Part shown: positions 33,061-44,831 of the stretch, in pieces
How positions within the stretch are numbered: position 1 is the first letter of the stretch
Layout of the letters: every line of letters starts with the position of its first letter
From: Pristionchus mayeri
Lineage: Eukaryota > Nematoda > Chromadorea > Rhabditida > Neodiplogasteridae
Length of the DNA stretch: 64,000 nucleotides
Assembly: GCA_036245805.1 (NCBI GenBank)
Contig: BTRK01000003.1
Location: forward strand, 6,200,001-6,264,000
Direction: 5' to 3'
Notes under the pieces: generated by a model
Seen by the model: the letters and a program-made list of their open reading frames with translations, nothing else
What the model was told of the DNA's origin: nothing
The model's database searches: none
Position numbers and translations under genes: made by a program

Positions 33061-34245
33061 GATCATTCTGAAGGCCCTGGTACCGGGACCTTTAACCTTG
33101 CTTATATCTGTTCCCCTTCACTTTGAGCAAAAATCGTCTTCTGAGAGACCCCCACTAACTTTTTGAGCTCTATCGATGTATACAAACTAGAACTCATGAA
33201 AATGACTTTGAACAATGTCACATTCAGGACAATTTTTTTAAAAATCATAGGTAAAGACGCAAACGAAATTGATGTAGTGGGAAGTAGAGGACGAGAGCTT
33301 TAAAATGAGTGGTTTGCGGTATTCAGAGCATCGCCTTCAGGCAAGTTATACAGCTTTGAAGTTTCGAGTTGATTTGAATTAGAGGCAGGCCGCACGCTTT
33401 TCACAATGAAGTGAAGAATGAGTGGAGGGTCGACCATCGACTGTTAAAGGGGTGCTCCGGGGAATGTTCAGTCACCTATAGTGGCAGCATGGATATCGTA
33501 GAGGCTACTAACCCGATCAGAAATCACTTTGTACGAAGTTACGCAGATGTCTCTGAAGCTACTTACATACGCGCAAAGTTCATTGAAAGCGCAGGGTCGT
33601 GGCTATTTCGTTTATGTTTCACTCGATCGACTTTATTCTCGCCTATTTTTTGGGGCAAACTCGCTACAGTTTCCCACTGAGAGCGCAGAATTTTCGTGGT
33701 GGGACTCCCTAGCATTCATTCCCCGGAGCACTCCTTTAATTTCAAATCTGTTTCTGTCATGTTTTAACTGAACTATGACAAGTTTTACTCGTAGCACATT
33801 GGAAACATATTTTAAATTAAATATCGATGGTCGACCCTCCTCTCATTCTCCGCTTCGCTGTGCAAAGCGCGCGGTCTGCCTCTAATGAAATGACTTCAAA
33901 TCAACTCGAAACTTCAAAGCTATATAACTTGCCCGAAGGCGATGCTCTGAATACCGCCAACCATTCATTTTAAAGCCCTCGACCTCTGCTTTCCACTACA
34001 TGAATTTCGTTTGCGTCTTTACCTATGATTTTTAGAAAAGTTGACCTGAATATAACATTGTTCAAAGTCATTTTCATGAGTTCTAGTTTGTATACATCGA
34101 TAGAGCTCAAAAAGTTGGTGGGGGTCTCTCAGAGGACGATTTTTGGTCAAAGTGAAGAGGAACAAATATAAGGAACAGATACAGATACAAGGTTAAAGGT
34201 GGGTACCAGAACCAACGACCCGGTACCAGTGCCTTCAGAATGATC
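33061..34245. repeat. Foldback element of the FB-2 family with a nested MITE (1,185 bp)
   Basis: GATCATTCTGAAGGC at 33,061 pairs with its complement ending at 34,245; the centre is near 33,653. The arms share the CCCCCACT...CTCTATCGATGTAT block with FB-2 at 1,930-2,788. A complete M2 MITE (33,444-33,739) interrupts the middle, so the foldback is older than that insertion. Confidence 0.85.
33444..33739 (+). mobile_element. MITE family M2 copy, complete (296 bp)
   Basis: TIRs are TTAAAGGGGTGCTCCGGGGA and the complement ending CGGAGCACTCCTTTAA. The interior matches the copies at 29,295-29,591 and 37,220-37,405. The overlapping open frames at 33,411-33,771 are accidental. Confidence 0.8.
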
Positions 34246-34749
34246 GCATGCAAATGAGAAGTTGGTAGTATGTTTAGAAATGCCATAGAAGTTCAAAACG
34301 GAAAAAGGCCAGATTTAGGAAATTTCGCCTAATCCTGAGAGGCGTGATATAGCTAGGGACCACAAGGTGGTTACCCGAAATCGTCACACAGGTCTAATTG
34401 TGTTGTTAATGTGTTCGTATGGGGCTAAATAGGACCATGCATTTTGAATTAGGTTGATATCTAATGTTATGACCCAAAATGTGGGTGAATTAATCATAAC
34501 GTGAAAGGCCCAAAAAGCGAGACGAGAGAAAAAGGGGCGGAGCCTATTTCTCCATTGTCTTTTCAATTCTCGAAACGATCGGGTAGAGCTTCGCCGAACC
34601 CTACAGGGAAAGAAAGCGAGCTATCACGTAGGCGGGGCGCTCTCTAGTCACGCCGGGTGAGAGACGGGTGGAGGGAGGGGAGGGAGAGGGAGGGGAGGAA
34701 GCGGTGAGAGTCGCGAGCCAGGCGCGCTGCGAATTCGAAGAAACACAAT
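34246..34749. other. Intergenic, no gene seen
   Basis: Contains a diverged relative (about 34,380-34,520) of sequence at 61,640-61,770, and a purine-rich GAGGGAGGGGAGGGAG run near 34,670-34,700 beside the phrase TAGTCACGCCGGGTGAGA, which recurs near 42,860. Confidence 0.4.
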
Positions 34750-35014
34750 CTTCATTCCCAACCAAATCACTCGTTAAAAATTGAATTTGGAAGCTCTTTT
34801 CATCCTCTTTCGAATGAGCCTCCGTGACCCTGGAAATTCCTTTTCTGAGTATGTCAGCATACGAGTTTTATAGTTTTCTAAGTCAAGTCGCTCTATAAAA
34901 CGTATGCTGACCTACTTAGAGATGGATTTTCCAGGGTCACGGAGGCTCATTCGAAAGAGGATGAAAAGAGCTTCCAAATTCTTTTTTGATCGAGTGATTT
35001 GGCTGCGAATGAAG
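34750..35014. repeat. Foldback element (265 bp)
   Basis: CTTCATTCCCAACCAAATCA at 34,750 pairs with ...TGATTTGGCTGCGAATGAAG ending at 35,014. Stem matches continue through CCTCCGTGACCCTGG to the centre near 34,882. It is followed at 35,062 by GTGGGCGGAGCTTGCGGAGT, a TIR-like phrase seen elsewhere. Confidence 0.8.
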
Positions 35015-36607
35015 ACTGTGCTTCTCTTATCTCGCTTTTGCGGGGTAAAGTGTTCGAGCCGAGTGGGCGGAGCTTGCGGAGTCTAGATATAGCACTTGAT
35101 CAAGCGAGAGTATTGTATATTTGTATTGTTTTTTTCCGGACCCTTGTTTACAGCACTAGTATGCCTGGTATTGATAAGAGATGAACAGCAGCTGGAACAA
35201 GAAGTCACCCAATGTGTAGTGATTAGGGTTTGCTATTAATCTAATCTAACCTCCCTCTCGTCAGTTTTAGAGGTTGCGCCACAGCAATTCCGCTTAACGA
35301 ACCCTTGGGATAATGTCTCAATGTCAGTTTATTACCGGCTAATTTGAGAGCATAATGGCAAGATCGTGTGCATTATTCAGAATCCTCTCCTATCCAGTCT
35401 CCTATTCATCTCTTCTTGCACTTCTCCTCCTCTCCGAATTATTCGTCGATGAGGAGGAGCACAAGGCAACTCATAAGAGCGAGCTAATAAATAAGCGATC
35501 AAATATCCGCGGTGATCTGTGACACAATGAGTCGTAATATTTTTTGTCACGCATACTACTATTAACTGTCACTTCCGGAAGTGATCTAAGAAGAAGATCT
35601 GTTGCAACATGAACCCACCATTCTGAACAATCAACTGCGTTATGTTCGTATTTCCTCATTGACTCCCTAATAATACTCATGATCGTCAGGTAAATTGGAA
35701 AGGAATTGAATATAGTAATATTGCATCATGAAGGAGTGTGGGTGCATCGCGCGGAGAAAAGTTCCTGCAAACTGTTATTGTCTTGAGCCTTTCAGCTATT
35801 GTTGAACTCATTTAATTTTCCACATCATTACAAGCGATCATTACTATCTCGAAGAATGTTATATTGAAAGCCTAATGTTGAAGCCGAAAATCACAAGTCT
35901 AATATTTCGATGATATCATTATCATCTTATTTCGCTGTGATCTCGCAAGCGGAACGGGAAATTCGGGATATTTTATTCCAGTGTCCGAATCTGAAATTTG
36001 ATAAGGAAACAGCTTGATAATTCGCTTTTCTCACTTGGTTAGCAATTAGTTTAGTCGAGATCAGCTGAGAATGATTTCATTAATGATCAACCCTTCGGAT
36101 ATTCAATCGTTTTTCCAGAGTATTCTTTACCCATAAATGTTGTGTTTCGGCGCTATTATATGCGTGCGACGTTCTTCCTTCCATAATAACATTGGGTTTT
36201 GTTGGATAGAAAAATAACAAAAAAGCTTGCGCAAGTTGCATGCACACGCATTGACACGATGTTGTTTCCAAGCTACCATCAGCTGAACAAGTGAATCTTC
36301 GGCATGTGGCAACTGCAGTGCGGAGGAGTGGAGATACGGCGCGCACGGAACACACTGAGTGAGTAATATGAGGCCGGTCTCCAAAGAATCAACAATTGGC
36401 ACTGCGATTTTTCGAAGACTTGTGGAACGGGGTTTTCGAGAGTGCTGATCATCATGGTCAATGAGTGCTGATCATAGAGTGCTGATCATCATGGTCATTT
36501 TACACCAAACCGACCGGTGCAGCCGCGGCGCAAAAAGTGCCTTTTGAGCTGTGTGTTAATAACTCGGGAACCAATGAAGTAATTGACGTGAATTTTGTAC
36601 AGAAAGA
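35015..36607. other. Intergenic, no gene seen
   Basis: Around 36,340-36,560 is a diverged relative of the long repeat flanking the Merlin gene (GAGGCCGGTC..., GGGGTTTTCGAG..., CGACCGGTGCAGCC). It contains a local tandem duplication of GAGTGCTGATCATCATGGTC (36,440-36,500). No coding signal. Confidence 0.45.
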
Positions 36608-36859
36608 TTAAAGAAGGAGTAAAGTCAAACGCGTGCTCGGTTGAAATATGTTTCAATTAGCGGGGAACTCTCTTCAAGTCGCGTGCTCTCTCGCTCGTTG
36701 CCTGAGCTTTCCCTGATTTGGCTCCCAACCAACTACCGATAGCTCTGTTCGGAATGGAGATATCAATGTGAAAATTTTGGAGCTTCTTATCGTTGGGGAG
36801 ATCTAGGCAGTGCATATGAACGCTTCAAAAAATGAATTTTGACTTTGCTCCTCCTTTAA
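36608..36859 (-). mobile_element. MITE family M1 copy (252 bp)
   Basis: Flanked by TTAAAGAAGGAGTAAAGTC and the complement ending CTCCTCCTTTAA. It is in inverted orientation relative to the copy at 60,893-61,126, sharing GTGCTCTCTCGCTCGTTGCC and ATGGAGATATCAATGTGAAA interiors. No coding capacity. Confidence 0.85.
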
Positions 36860-37219
36860 CTCTTTTAAGACTTAAATCTTAAAAGATCAAACAAAATTAA
36901 CGCGAAGAGTTGTTAAATTCAGTTCTCGAATATAAAGCCTATGCGGAGTACAAGTTTTGCATAGATAGATGCGCCTTGTTTAGAGGATCAATTTACGTAT
37001 GCTATGTGAGGGGTTTGGAGGAATCGCTTTCTCTATGCGTTCGATTTCCTGTCCCCTTTCCCACGAATTGAGCCCTAAAATGAACGAGCAAAGGGAAATT
37101 GAAATGAGTTTCACTTCGAATTACATAGATTGAACGATTTTCCTAGCCATTTTCTGCAATTTTAAGTGAAACTCATTGCAATTTATTGCTTATCGTGTAA
37201 ACCCGAAAAACGAGGCAAA

Positions 37220-37405
37220 CATTATGTAGAGCGAGTGAAACATAAACGAACTAGCCACAACCCTGCGCTTTCAATGAACTTTGCGCGTATGTAAATAGCA
37301 TCAGTGCTGTCTGTGAAACTTCGGATAAATTGATTCATGATCGGGCTGGCTTTTATTAAATACGCATAGTGGCTAATTGAACTAATTTTTCGTGTTGTTC
37401 TTTAA
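37220..37405 (-). mobile_element. MITE family M2, partial copy
   Basis: Retains AACTAGCCACAACCCTGCGC through the CGTGTTGTTCTTTAA end. The other terminus is lost. It is followed at 37,490-37,565 by the dispersed AAAAAGTCTTTGAATTTG repeat. Confidence 0.7.
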
Positions 37406-37555
37406 TATTTAGGAGGGTTCTTGAATAATTTCTGGATGTCCGAAGTAAGAGTAGAATTATCGAGATGGAATCGATCAAAAATTGCCCTAGAGTAAAAAAG
37501 TCTTTGAATTTGTCAAGGAACGCAGCGCCCCTACCGCCGCTGTCATTGGGATCGA

Positions 37556-39559
37556 TATAAGAGAGGAATCGCGAGAGAATCACCCATTTGAGGGGGGTAC
37601 GCGGCGGTAGAACCAAATTCGACCTATCTCGATGAAAAATTAGGGGTTAAGTATTTTAAATGATGCTCTTTAAAACTGCGTCGTCAGAATTTTGATAACT
37701 GTCGTCATCTTCGAGATTCAGAAGGCCAAACTTGGGACACTCACTTTTCAAGGGTCAAATCGAGTCCACTTAAATGACCATAAGTCCGATTAAAATCACG
37801 ATAGAAACTCGTTCTTTGCTTAGAAAGAAAACTGAAAACATTCTCTACAACTTTTACGTTGAACACGTCATTCCCTGTTTACTTCCCAGTGCGGGGTGGT
37901 CGGGTGGACTAAAAATGACCGAAATATGGAAATCGGAAAAACCCCCTGAATAATTATGCGCGTTTTAAAGACACTATATGTGACTAACTTGACGCCAAAA
38001 ATTAGTCAAATCTGAATGGATATAAAAAATGGGGGCTCACTTTCGTAAGGCGGCCTCAGAATGGGTACCAGACCTAAGATCAGTAGAAGATCCAATTGAC
38101 AGTTATTGGTCTCAAATATGTCCAAAATCATCGAAAACAATGTTTTGGATTGTTGCTGGGCTCATTACAATACTTTTATTTGACCAAAATCACGACCGGG
38201 CCTGAAAATGAAAAATCGATTTTCGGACCCTTCTCAACTTGATAGCTTTGACCGTATGCATTAAATCACTTCAAATATCGTGGGAATGTCCTTCTAAACT
38301 AGTAAAGGAAAGGTGGCACTCATAAATGCGAAATTTCATCTGTGGGAGCCAAGGAAAAGCGCAAAACTGTAAATCAGGTCAACATAGTCGCAGGATTCCG
38401 ACTCATAGCGAGAAATGTAGAGTACGATGAGCTGAACATTTCGTCTGTTGAAAGTGAGTCTCTGTCTTTTCATTGAAGCGCACTGCAGAGCCTAGAAGTT
38501 TACCAAAAACGACGCGAGACGTTTGCAAGAGAGCGCTAAATAGAGGGGAGGGAGAGGGAGGTCAGGCGGCGAGAGCGTCAGACGGTTAGAGTGCGCGCTC
38601 TCACGGATTCTTGTCGATTTCTGGCCATCTTCTAGGCTCTGCAGCGCGCTTCAATGAAAAGATAGAGACTCACTTTCAACAGACGAAATGTTCAGCTCAT
38701 CGTACTCTACATTTCTCGCTATGAGTCGGAATCCTGCGAATATGGTGACCTGATTTACAGTTTTGCGCTTTTCCCTGGCTCCCACAGATGAAATTTCGCA
38801 TTTATGAGTGCCCCCTTTCCTTTACTAGTTTAGAAGGACATTCCCACGTTATTTGAAAGTGATTTAATGCATATGATCAAAGCTATCAAGTTGAGAAGGG
38901 TCCGAAAATAGATTCATTTTCAGGTCCGGTCGTGATTTTGGTCAAATAAAAGTACTGTAATGAGCCCAGCAACAATCCGAAACATTGTTTTCGATGATTT
39001 TGGACATATTTGAGACCAATAACTGTCAATTGGATCTTCTACTGATCTTAGGTCTGGTACCCATTCTGAGGCCGCCTTACGAAAGTGAGCCCCCCTTTTT
39101 TATACCCTTTCAGATTTGGCTAATTTTTGGCGTCAAGTTAGTCACATATAGTGTCTTTAAAACGCGCATAATTATTCAGGGGGGTTTTTCCGATTTCCAT
39201 ATTTCGGTCATTTTTAGTCCACCCGACCACCCCGCACTGGGAAGTAAACAGGGAATGACGTGTTCAACGTAAAAGTTGTAGAGAAGGTTTTCAGCTTTCT
39301 TTCTAAGCAAAGAACGAGTTTCTATCGTGATTTTAAACGGACTTATGGTCATTTAAGTGGACTCGATTTGACCCTTGAAAAGTGAGTGTCCCAAGTTTGG
39401 CCTTCTGAATCTCGAAGATGACGACAGTTTTCAAAATTCTGACGACGCAGTTTCAAAGAGCATCATCTGAAATACTTAACCCCAATTTTTCATCGAGATG
39501 GGTCGAATTTGGTTCTACCGCCGCGGGGTAGGTGATTCTCTCGCGATGTCTCTCATATA
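37556..39559. repeat. 2.0-kb palindrome
   Basis: ATAAGAGAG...CGCGAGAGAATCACC at 37,556-37,585 pairs with GGTGATTCTCTCGCG ending at 39,545, and the complementarity runs inward on both sides to about 38,500 and 38,620. Arms are about 940 bp with scattered mismatches. The roughly 120-bp middle contains a GAGGGGAGGGAGAGGGAGG tract. Open frames in the arms mirror one another and are not genes. No flanking direct repeat is evident. Confidence 0.9.
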
Positions 39560-40307
39560 CACTTATGCTCAACTTCTAAATAAATATTTCTCCAGATTCG
39601 TCATCTCATCTGCCTCCTTCTTCTGATTCAGTCATAACTCGCACAGTGCAGAGCAGGAATGGAAGATGAAGAAAGTAATGAGAGAAGTAGAAGCATAATG
39701 AATTATCTTTAATTTTAACTAAGCAGCGAATTTACTGCACTATGAGCAGGGTCCGGGTACACGCAAAGGGACTAATTTGGATCTAATATTTGTTATTTTT
39801 AAAAAATCTAATTAAACATAAGTTGGGAACAAATGCGATCAGCATTAAAATTATCAAACCAGTCGAATCTCACGCGTCTCATATTTTATATAATGGCAAA
39901 CATGTTTCAAACTCAATTACAATATAACTTTTTTGGGTAAAATCGACCATCACTGGTTTTTTCGATAGCCCACAAGGTCCTGTAGTGGCTATCACGTGAT
40001 TGTTAGGTGCTCATTGAGGAGAGTCTAGAATAAATAAATATTCCATGAATTTCTTGAAAACGTCGGTAGCTCGAAAGGACAAGTGTCTGAGGTAGTAGCC
40101 CAGTATATCGTACAAAGTCTTTGGTACCGTCCCTAAGAGAGAATCGAAAACTAGGTATTATAGATTTTTTTTTGATTATCCAACTGCCTCTCACCACGAA
40201 TATTGCGCATCCTGCCACCCGCGTGCTTGCGGGCGTGTGTAGCTTTTATTTCGAGAATTACTTAATCAGTACTCCTCCTCACCAATCTCTCGTGAGTATC
40301 CACATAC
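39560..40307. other. Upstream region of the F-box-like gene
   Basis: AT-rich, no gene. A phrase at about 39,965-40,000 (TCGATAGCCCACAAGGTCC) resembles the outer end of the foldback at 45,849. No clear core promoter can be assigned. Confidence 0.35.
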
Positions 40308-41790
40308 ATGTCGTCTCTGGAAACCTCTCTCAATATAACCAGTCTCAATTCTGACGTCATTCGGAAAGTATTCACTGTGGGAATGGAACATTTTAACGGA
40401 ATGAAGATGGTGAGTGATGACGTTTGGATTGAAAATACTTTGTTTTTATTTTCACAAATGTCATTCGATGACGCCCTTCAACGCCCGTATTTCCACGTTT
40501 TATGTTTTAGAGAGATCACATTAAGAGCATAGTTAATTTTGGAAAAGAAAGCTTGATGCGGTGGTGAGATTTAATACTTAGTTATTTGATTCTAAAACGC
40601 GGACAGAAAAAAACGTTCCGCGTATATTTATAATCAAAAGTACTAAATCTCGCCACCACACCACGGATTACGCTTTGTATTATCAGAATAACTCCATATG
40701 AAAATGTTTTAAAGTTGCATCAAATTAGGCGCCTAAAAATTATACGCCAGAGAATTCAGATATCCACAAGATGGTTTTGCCTTTCTCGCGAGTTCTTCAG
40801 TCACAGAGAGCGTCTGCCTCAGATCAATCGGATTTCCTGGAATGCTAAATGGAACAAGTCCCTTAAGATACATGAGATTTGCTTATTGATATGGATTCCG
40901 GAGAAATTGGGAAGTTTTTTCGGAACAGACCGATGGAATTGCATTTCTGGAGGAACGGAGACCGGATCTGTGGGTTTTCTCATAAGAAAACGTAATAAAA
41001 TATATATAATTCGTTCATAATTTCAGATAGCCAATTCCTTCATAATTTCAGATAACCAAGGCAGAATCACTAAGCCCGGTCATTTTGACTAAAACTTCCT
41101 GTATTTTTGACTGGTGCTCTCGTGTTCAAAGCGTTTACTTAGACTTAACCGCTTTGTTCTACAAAAAGCACATTGAACAGTTCAAATGTGCGATGATCAA
41201 GGTCGACGTAGAAGAACTACATGCAAACAGTGATCTGGATGACTATGATCAGTAAGTTACCACTTGCCAAAATTTGAATTGGAGACGAGCCATTGGAGAA
41301 TTGGAGAAGAGATCAATATTTAGGGATATCATTTTCGAGTTGCAGCATCTCTATACCTTCAAGCGTTTGGTGTTACCGCTCTGGCTTAGTTTCCTACACA
41401 ACATGCGTGAGCTTTTATATATATACAAAATTATTTTGCAGTTCCTACTCTTGTCATTTCCAACAATCGATTATAGTTCACTCCTCCACCCCTCTCACAT
41501 TCAAGAATTTCGTCATAAAAGTTTCCCATCTTGTTCCGGAGATCCTTGTGATAAAAGAAAAGGCACCTACCATTCAAATTACGGAAAGAATACAAATGTG
41601 GCACAATGTGACAGATTCGTTGAATTCAACTGGTGAGGTTACTGCCCAGCTTGAGATTGTGCATATCGGTAACAACCTTAGTGTCCGTCTATCGTTAACT
41701 CGTGCCGATTTATCAACAAAGTTCAACAAATTCTTCTTTTTTTCTGTTAAGTGTTATTGTTGCTCAAAATACATAACGTCTGCCTACTAG
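40308..41790 (+). CDS. F-box-like nematode family protein, five exons
   Basis: Exons 40308-40409, 40760-40969, 41052-41251, 41324-41406 and 41477-41790 (TAG) join in frame to 909 nt, 302 residues, with no internal stop. Junctions are GT...AG; introns 2-4 are 70-82 bp and intron 1 is 350 bp because it holds a small MITE. The N-terminus reads ITSLNSDVIRKVFTVGMEHF, then NGMKM joined to ISTRWFCLSREF. This fits the F-box pattern (hydrophobic, DVIRKV, then a MRLIS-W-like helix). The body contains LPQINRISW, LIWIPEKLGSFFGTDRW and a Leu-rich CIFDWCSRVQSVYLDLTAL segment; the C-terminal part includes PTIQITERIQMWHN. This order recalls an expanded, uncharacterised diplogastrid/rhabditid family. F-box proteins usually recruit targets to SCF ubiquitin ligases, but that role is only inferred here. 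The exon 4 acceptor and exon 5 acceptor were chosen to keep frame. Confidence 0.6.
40559..40661. mobile_element. ~100-bp MITE inside intron 1
   Basis: GGTGGTGAGATTTAATACTT pairs with AGTACTAAATCTCGCCACCA. A short second inverted repeat (ACGCGGA...TCCGCGT) lies within. Placement in the intron leaves the coding frame untouched. Confidence 0.7.
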
Positions 41791-42391
41791 AAATATCACG
41801 GATTTTCATTCATTCATTCATTATTTTTTTCGATGGTTGTTTAGCACAATATTGTGTCGTGAGATGGGGCATGAATCGGAGGTTCGTCGATCGGGCCGAA
41901 TCGGTTTGGGTCGCAGCAAGGGTATTGGGTCGAAGAGATGGGAAGGGCTAGATATCAAGCCATCTCTGGATGACTGACTTCCACGTGTTAAGAGAAGAAG
42001 TAACTCCTCAAGAGCTCCGCCCCTCTCGATCCTACGCTGTCCATGTTCTATGTTAAGCTAAGAAGCAGCTTCTTTCTCTTGAATAGTTTGCACAGTTTAC
42101 TCGCTGATTAGATAATTCGGACTCAAGTTTCTCGAAACATCATCACATTTTGTTGTTTGCGGTTTCTAGACGAGTCGCTGAATTTTGAATGTGGAATAGG
42201 ATGTATGAGGTCTCTAAACATTTTTTAAACATCACGAGACAAATGCGAGATTATTGTAACAATTCAAAAAAAAATGTGCGACCGACGCATTGAACTGCGG
42301 TTTCTCTCCTCGAGCATTCAATACAATAAAATGATATAATAGAAGCAATAACAATAATAGAATGAGAGGGATACGGATGGAGTAGGGAATG
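41791..42391. other. Intergenic, no gene seen
   Basis: No coding or repeat signal could be supported apart from simple AT-rich sequence. Confidence 0.35.
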
Positions 42392-42462
42392 CGCTGATTT
42401 TATTTGTGGTATGATTCTCGTTTGAGTGCGATAGGTCCCGGTTTCGATCACTGGCTTGGCCC
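42392..42462 (+). pseudogene. tRNA-Pro pseudogene
   Basis: From GTGGTATGATTCTCG (42,406) through GAGGTCCCGG-like GATAGGTCCCGGTTTCGATC to CTGGCTTGGCCC, the sequence follows the D-loop, anticodon arm, T arm and 3' acceptor of eukaryotic tRNA-Pro. The 5' acceptor and D-stem half are replaced by unrelated sequence. The anticodon arm has lost one base and the T stem is mispaired, so it is not functional. Confidence 0.65.
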
Positions 42463-44831
42463 TAATTTTAGGATTAGCATCCAATCAATCATTTATCATG
42501 AATTTCTTGCAGTATATTACAGATTATAGGTGGAAATGAGGTACATGAAATTACGATGCCACAACTAGGTAGCAAAGGGAAATGTTATGAGACATTTACT
42601 CAGATCAATAATGCTGTGGGTGGTTCCATAGTTATTGCTAGCACTGATTCGTTAGCTTTTTAAAGCAAATTGGATATGTTTCGACAGGTTTTTTTTCATA
42701 CGCATTTGTCTCATTGGTTCATCCCCGTGTTAATTTTGCATCAGCAGGAACACGTGACGGCAAAACTTTCATAAATGGTTCCCTCTTTCAGAAATGTAGA
42801 AGTGTGCTACATGGGAAGAGAGCGAGCGAGAGAAAGCGAAGAGCGGGCGCTCTCTAGTCACGCCGGGTGAGAAACCGCGTGAGGAGGCGAGATAGGAGAG
42901 AAGACCGCACAATGGGCAACCATCATCGTGGAGGAACACACAAATCGTGTGCCCAGGATCTTCAACGGACGCGTGCTCCCTCTAATGCTGGGTTTGAAGG
43001 GACATATTGTAGATCCGATGCCATTGTCAATTTGTCGATCTAATCTCGATCAGCGTTGCATTACTCAAACCATCTCATTCAATCGCCAATTGTTTCTTTG
43101 TTCAAGATCTCCATTGTCAGATATTTGCCCCAGAGCTAGAACCGCCAAGCTTTTGCTTTTGCCAGAGTTCTGAGAATAGTTATGTAATGTGGTTCAGCAT
43201 ATGTCCTTTGTGATCGTTTCTCTATCTAATTCCCCATCTTCCTCTCTCTCCAACTAACACATAGGAAAGAATCATCTGAAGTGTCCACATGATCTCAAAG
43301 CAAGCTTAATCAGCACACAAACACAATCTCATTTTTATTTAAATTGAAATGATCATACAAGACATGTCCATCTCATCGATAATCACTTTCTGCCCCATCC
43401 TCGGCCCCATCCGCCCTTGGTGTAGACTGTTTCTACAGTGCCGGCCCTTCCGTTCGGTTCGCTGAATCCAAGCACTGCAAATTTTGATTGCCCTGTTTTC
43501 ATTAAAATGGATACTCGGTCGGATGAGCACTATCACGTCATGCCGCCTTTGACATCAATCTAGTGACCTAGTGCCTTAAAATTACGCACGTCCGCGCCAC
43601 GCCTCGTTGCTTCCGATCCCTGCAAGAAATAGTTCAGCGGTCAGAGATGAATTGATGATATTATACATGTTTGAAAAACATTAACATCACGAATTTATTT
43701 TCGATAAGTTGGGCAGACAACTCACAGCCTCTCCCTCGGAAAGATGCGCCATGCGCACATATGAAGCAGTTGGAGAAGATGAGGAGAAAGAACACAGAAG
43801 CTGCAGGCGGGGCGAGCATTGGGAATGGACTGAGACGAGCCGGCTTTCTCTCCCTCTCGATTAATCCCACTAAATTGGACTGGACGTTTTTCTGATTCAT
43901 CCAATTCCCCCTTTTCAAATTGGACGTTCAAAGAGCATACAACGTGACCGCTCGCCCACTCCATACCTGAAAAATTGACGGGTGAATAAATATTAATCAT
44001 AATAATAAAGTACTAATTAATTAATAAAGTAACGATTGTGAATTGCATATGAGACGATACGAGTTTGACAGATGTCACTTCCGACGGTCAGTACTCGTCA
44101 ACCTTGAGTTCGACATCTAGTATCTTTTGCGACACATTCTCGCTTCAACCTCTATACTTCAACCTCCATATCACATCGTTGTATTCGATGTATTGAACAA
44201 TTCGGGTGATATCACAACAAATTAACTCAATTTGTCTTATTTAAAGTGGTGTACTTTCACTTCGTGTCCCATTATAGCGCACACATTAAGGGATGACAGA
44301 CACATCTAGTGAGATCTTGATTAATTTGAGGATCGCGAAAGTAGTCTCGCAACAATGGTTGGGACGAGCTTATTTATAATACATTAAAAATAAATATATA
44401 AATTCCTATCACCTGTCGTCGTCGCTCTGTTTATGGATGGGTAGGTCATTCCATTCGCGGCTAGCGTCCACATTGTGAACACGTTCCAGTGTTCATTGCC
44501 CCATCGTGGTCATGATCTGCTTTTACACAGCCGAGTACGTTTGTGTTTCACAAGGATTCAAAATTCGCCATGTATTGTTAATGGTCATTGCCCTGATCAT
44601 TCGTTTTCGAAAAAAAAAAGTTTCATGTACGACGCCGCTCTTGGCTGTTCTACCTTATTACTGCCTTACTTAGTATATGTTGATCTGCAGTCGATACCAC
44701 CACCTTTTGCTGGAACTCTAACCTGATACTGCAGTACTCCCAGCTACAACGTAGTTGAAAATATCGAACTTGTTGAAGGAGATCTCTCGATGCACTGCAA
44801 TCGACGAAAATCTTCGAGAGCATAGAGAATT
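42463..44831. other. Intergenic, no confident gene
   Basis: Contains a GAGAGCGAGCGAGAG...GCGCTCTCTAGTCACGCCGG phrase at 42,820-42,870 shared with 34,640. On the minus strand at about 43,390-43,510 a 39-codon frame ends GGWGRGWGRK and follows a possible splice acceptor. Composition is gene-like, but no start, upstream exon or family can be assigned. Confidence 0.3.
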
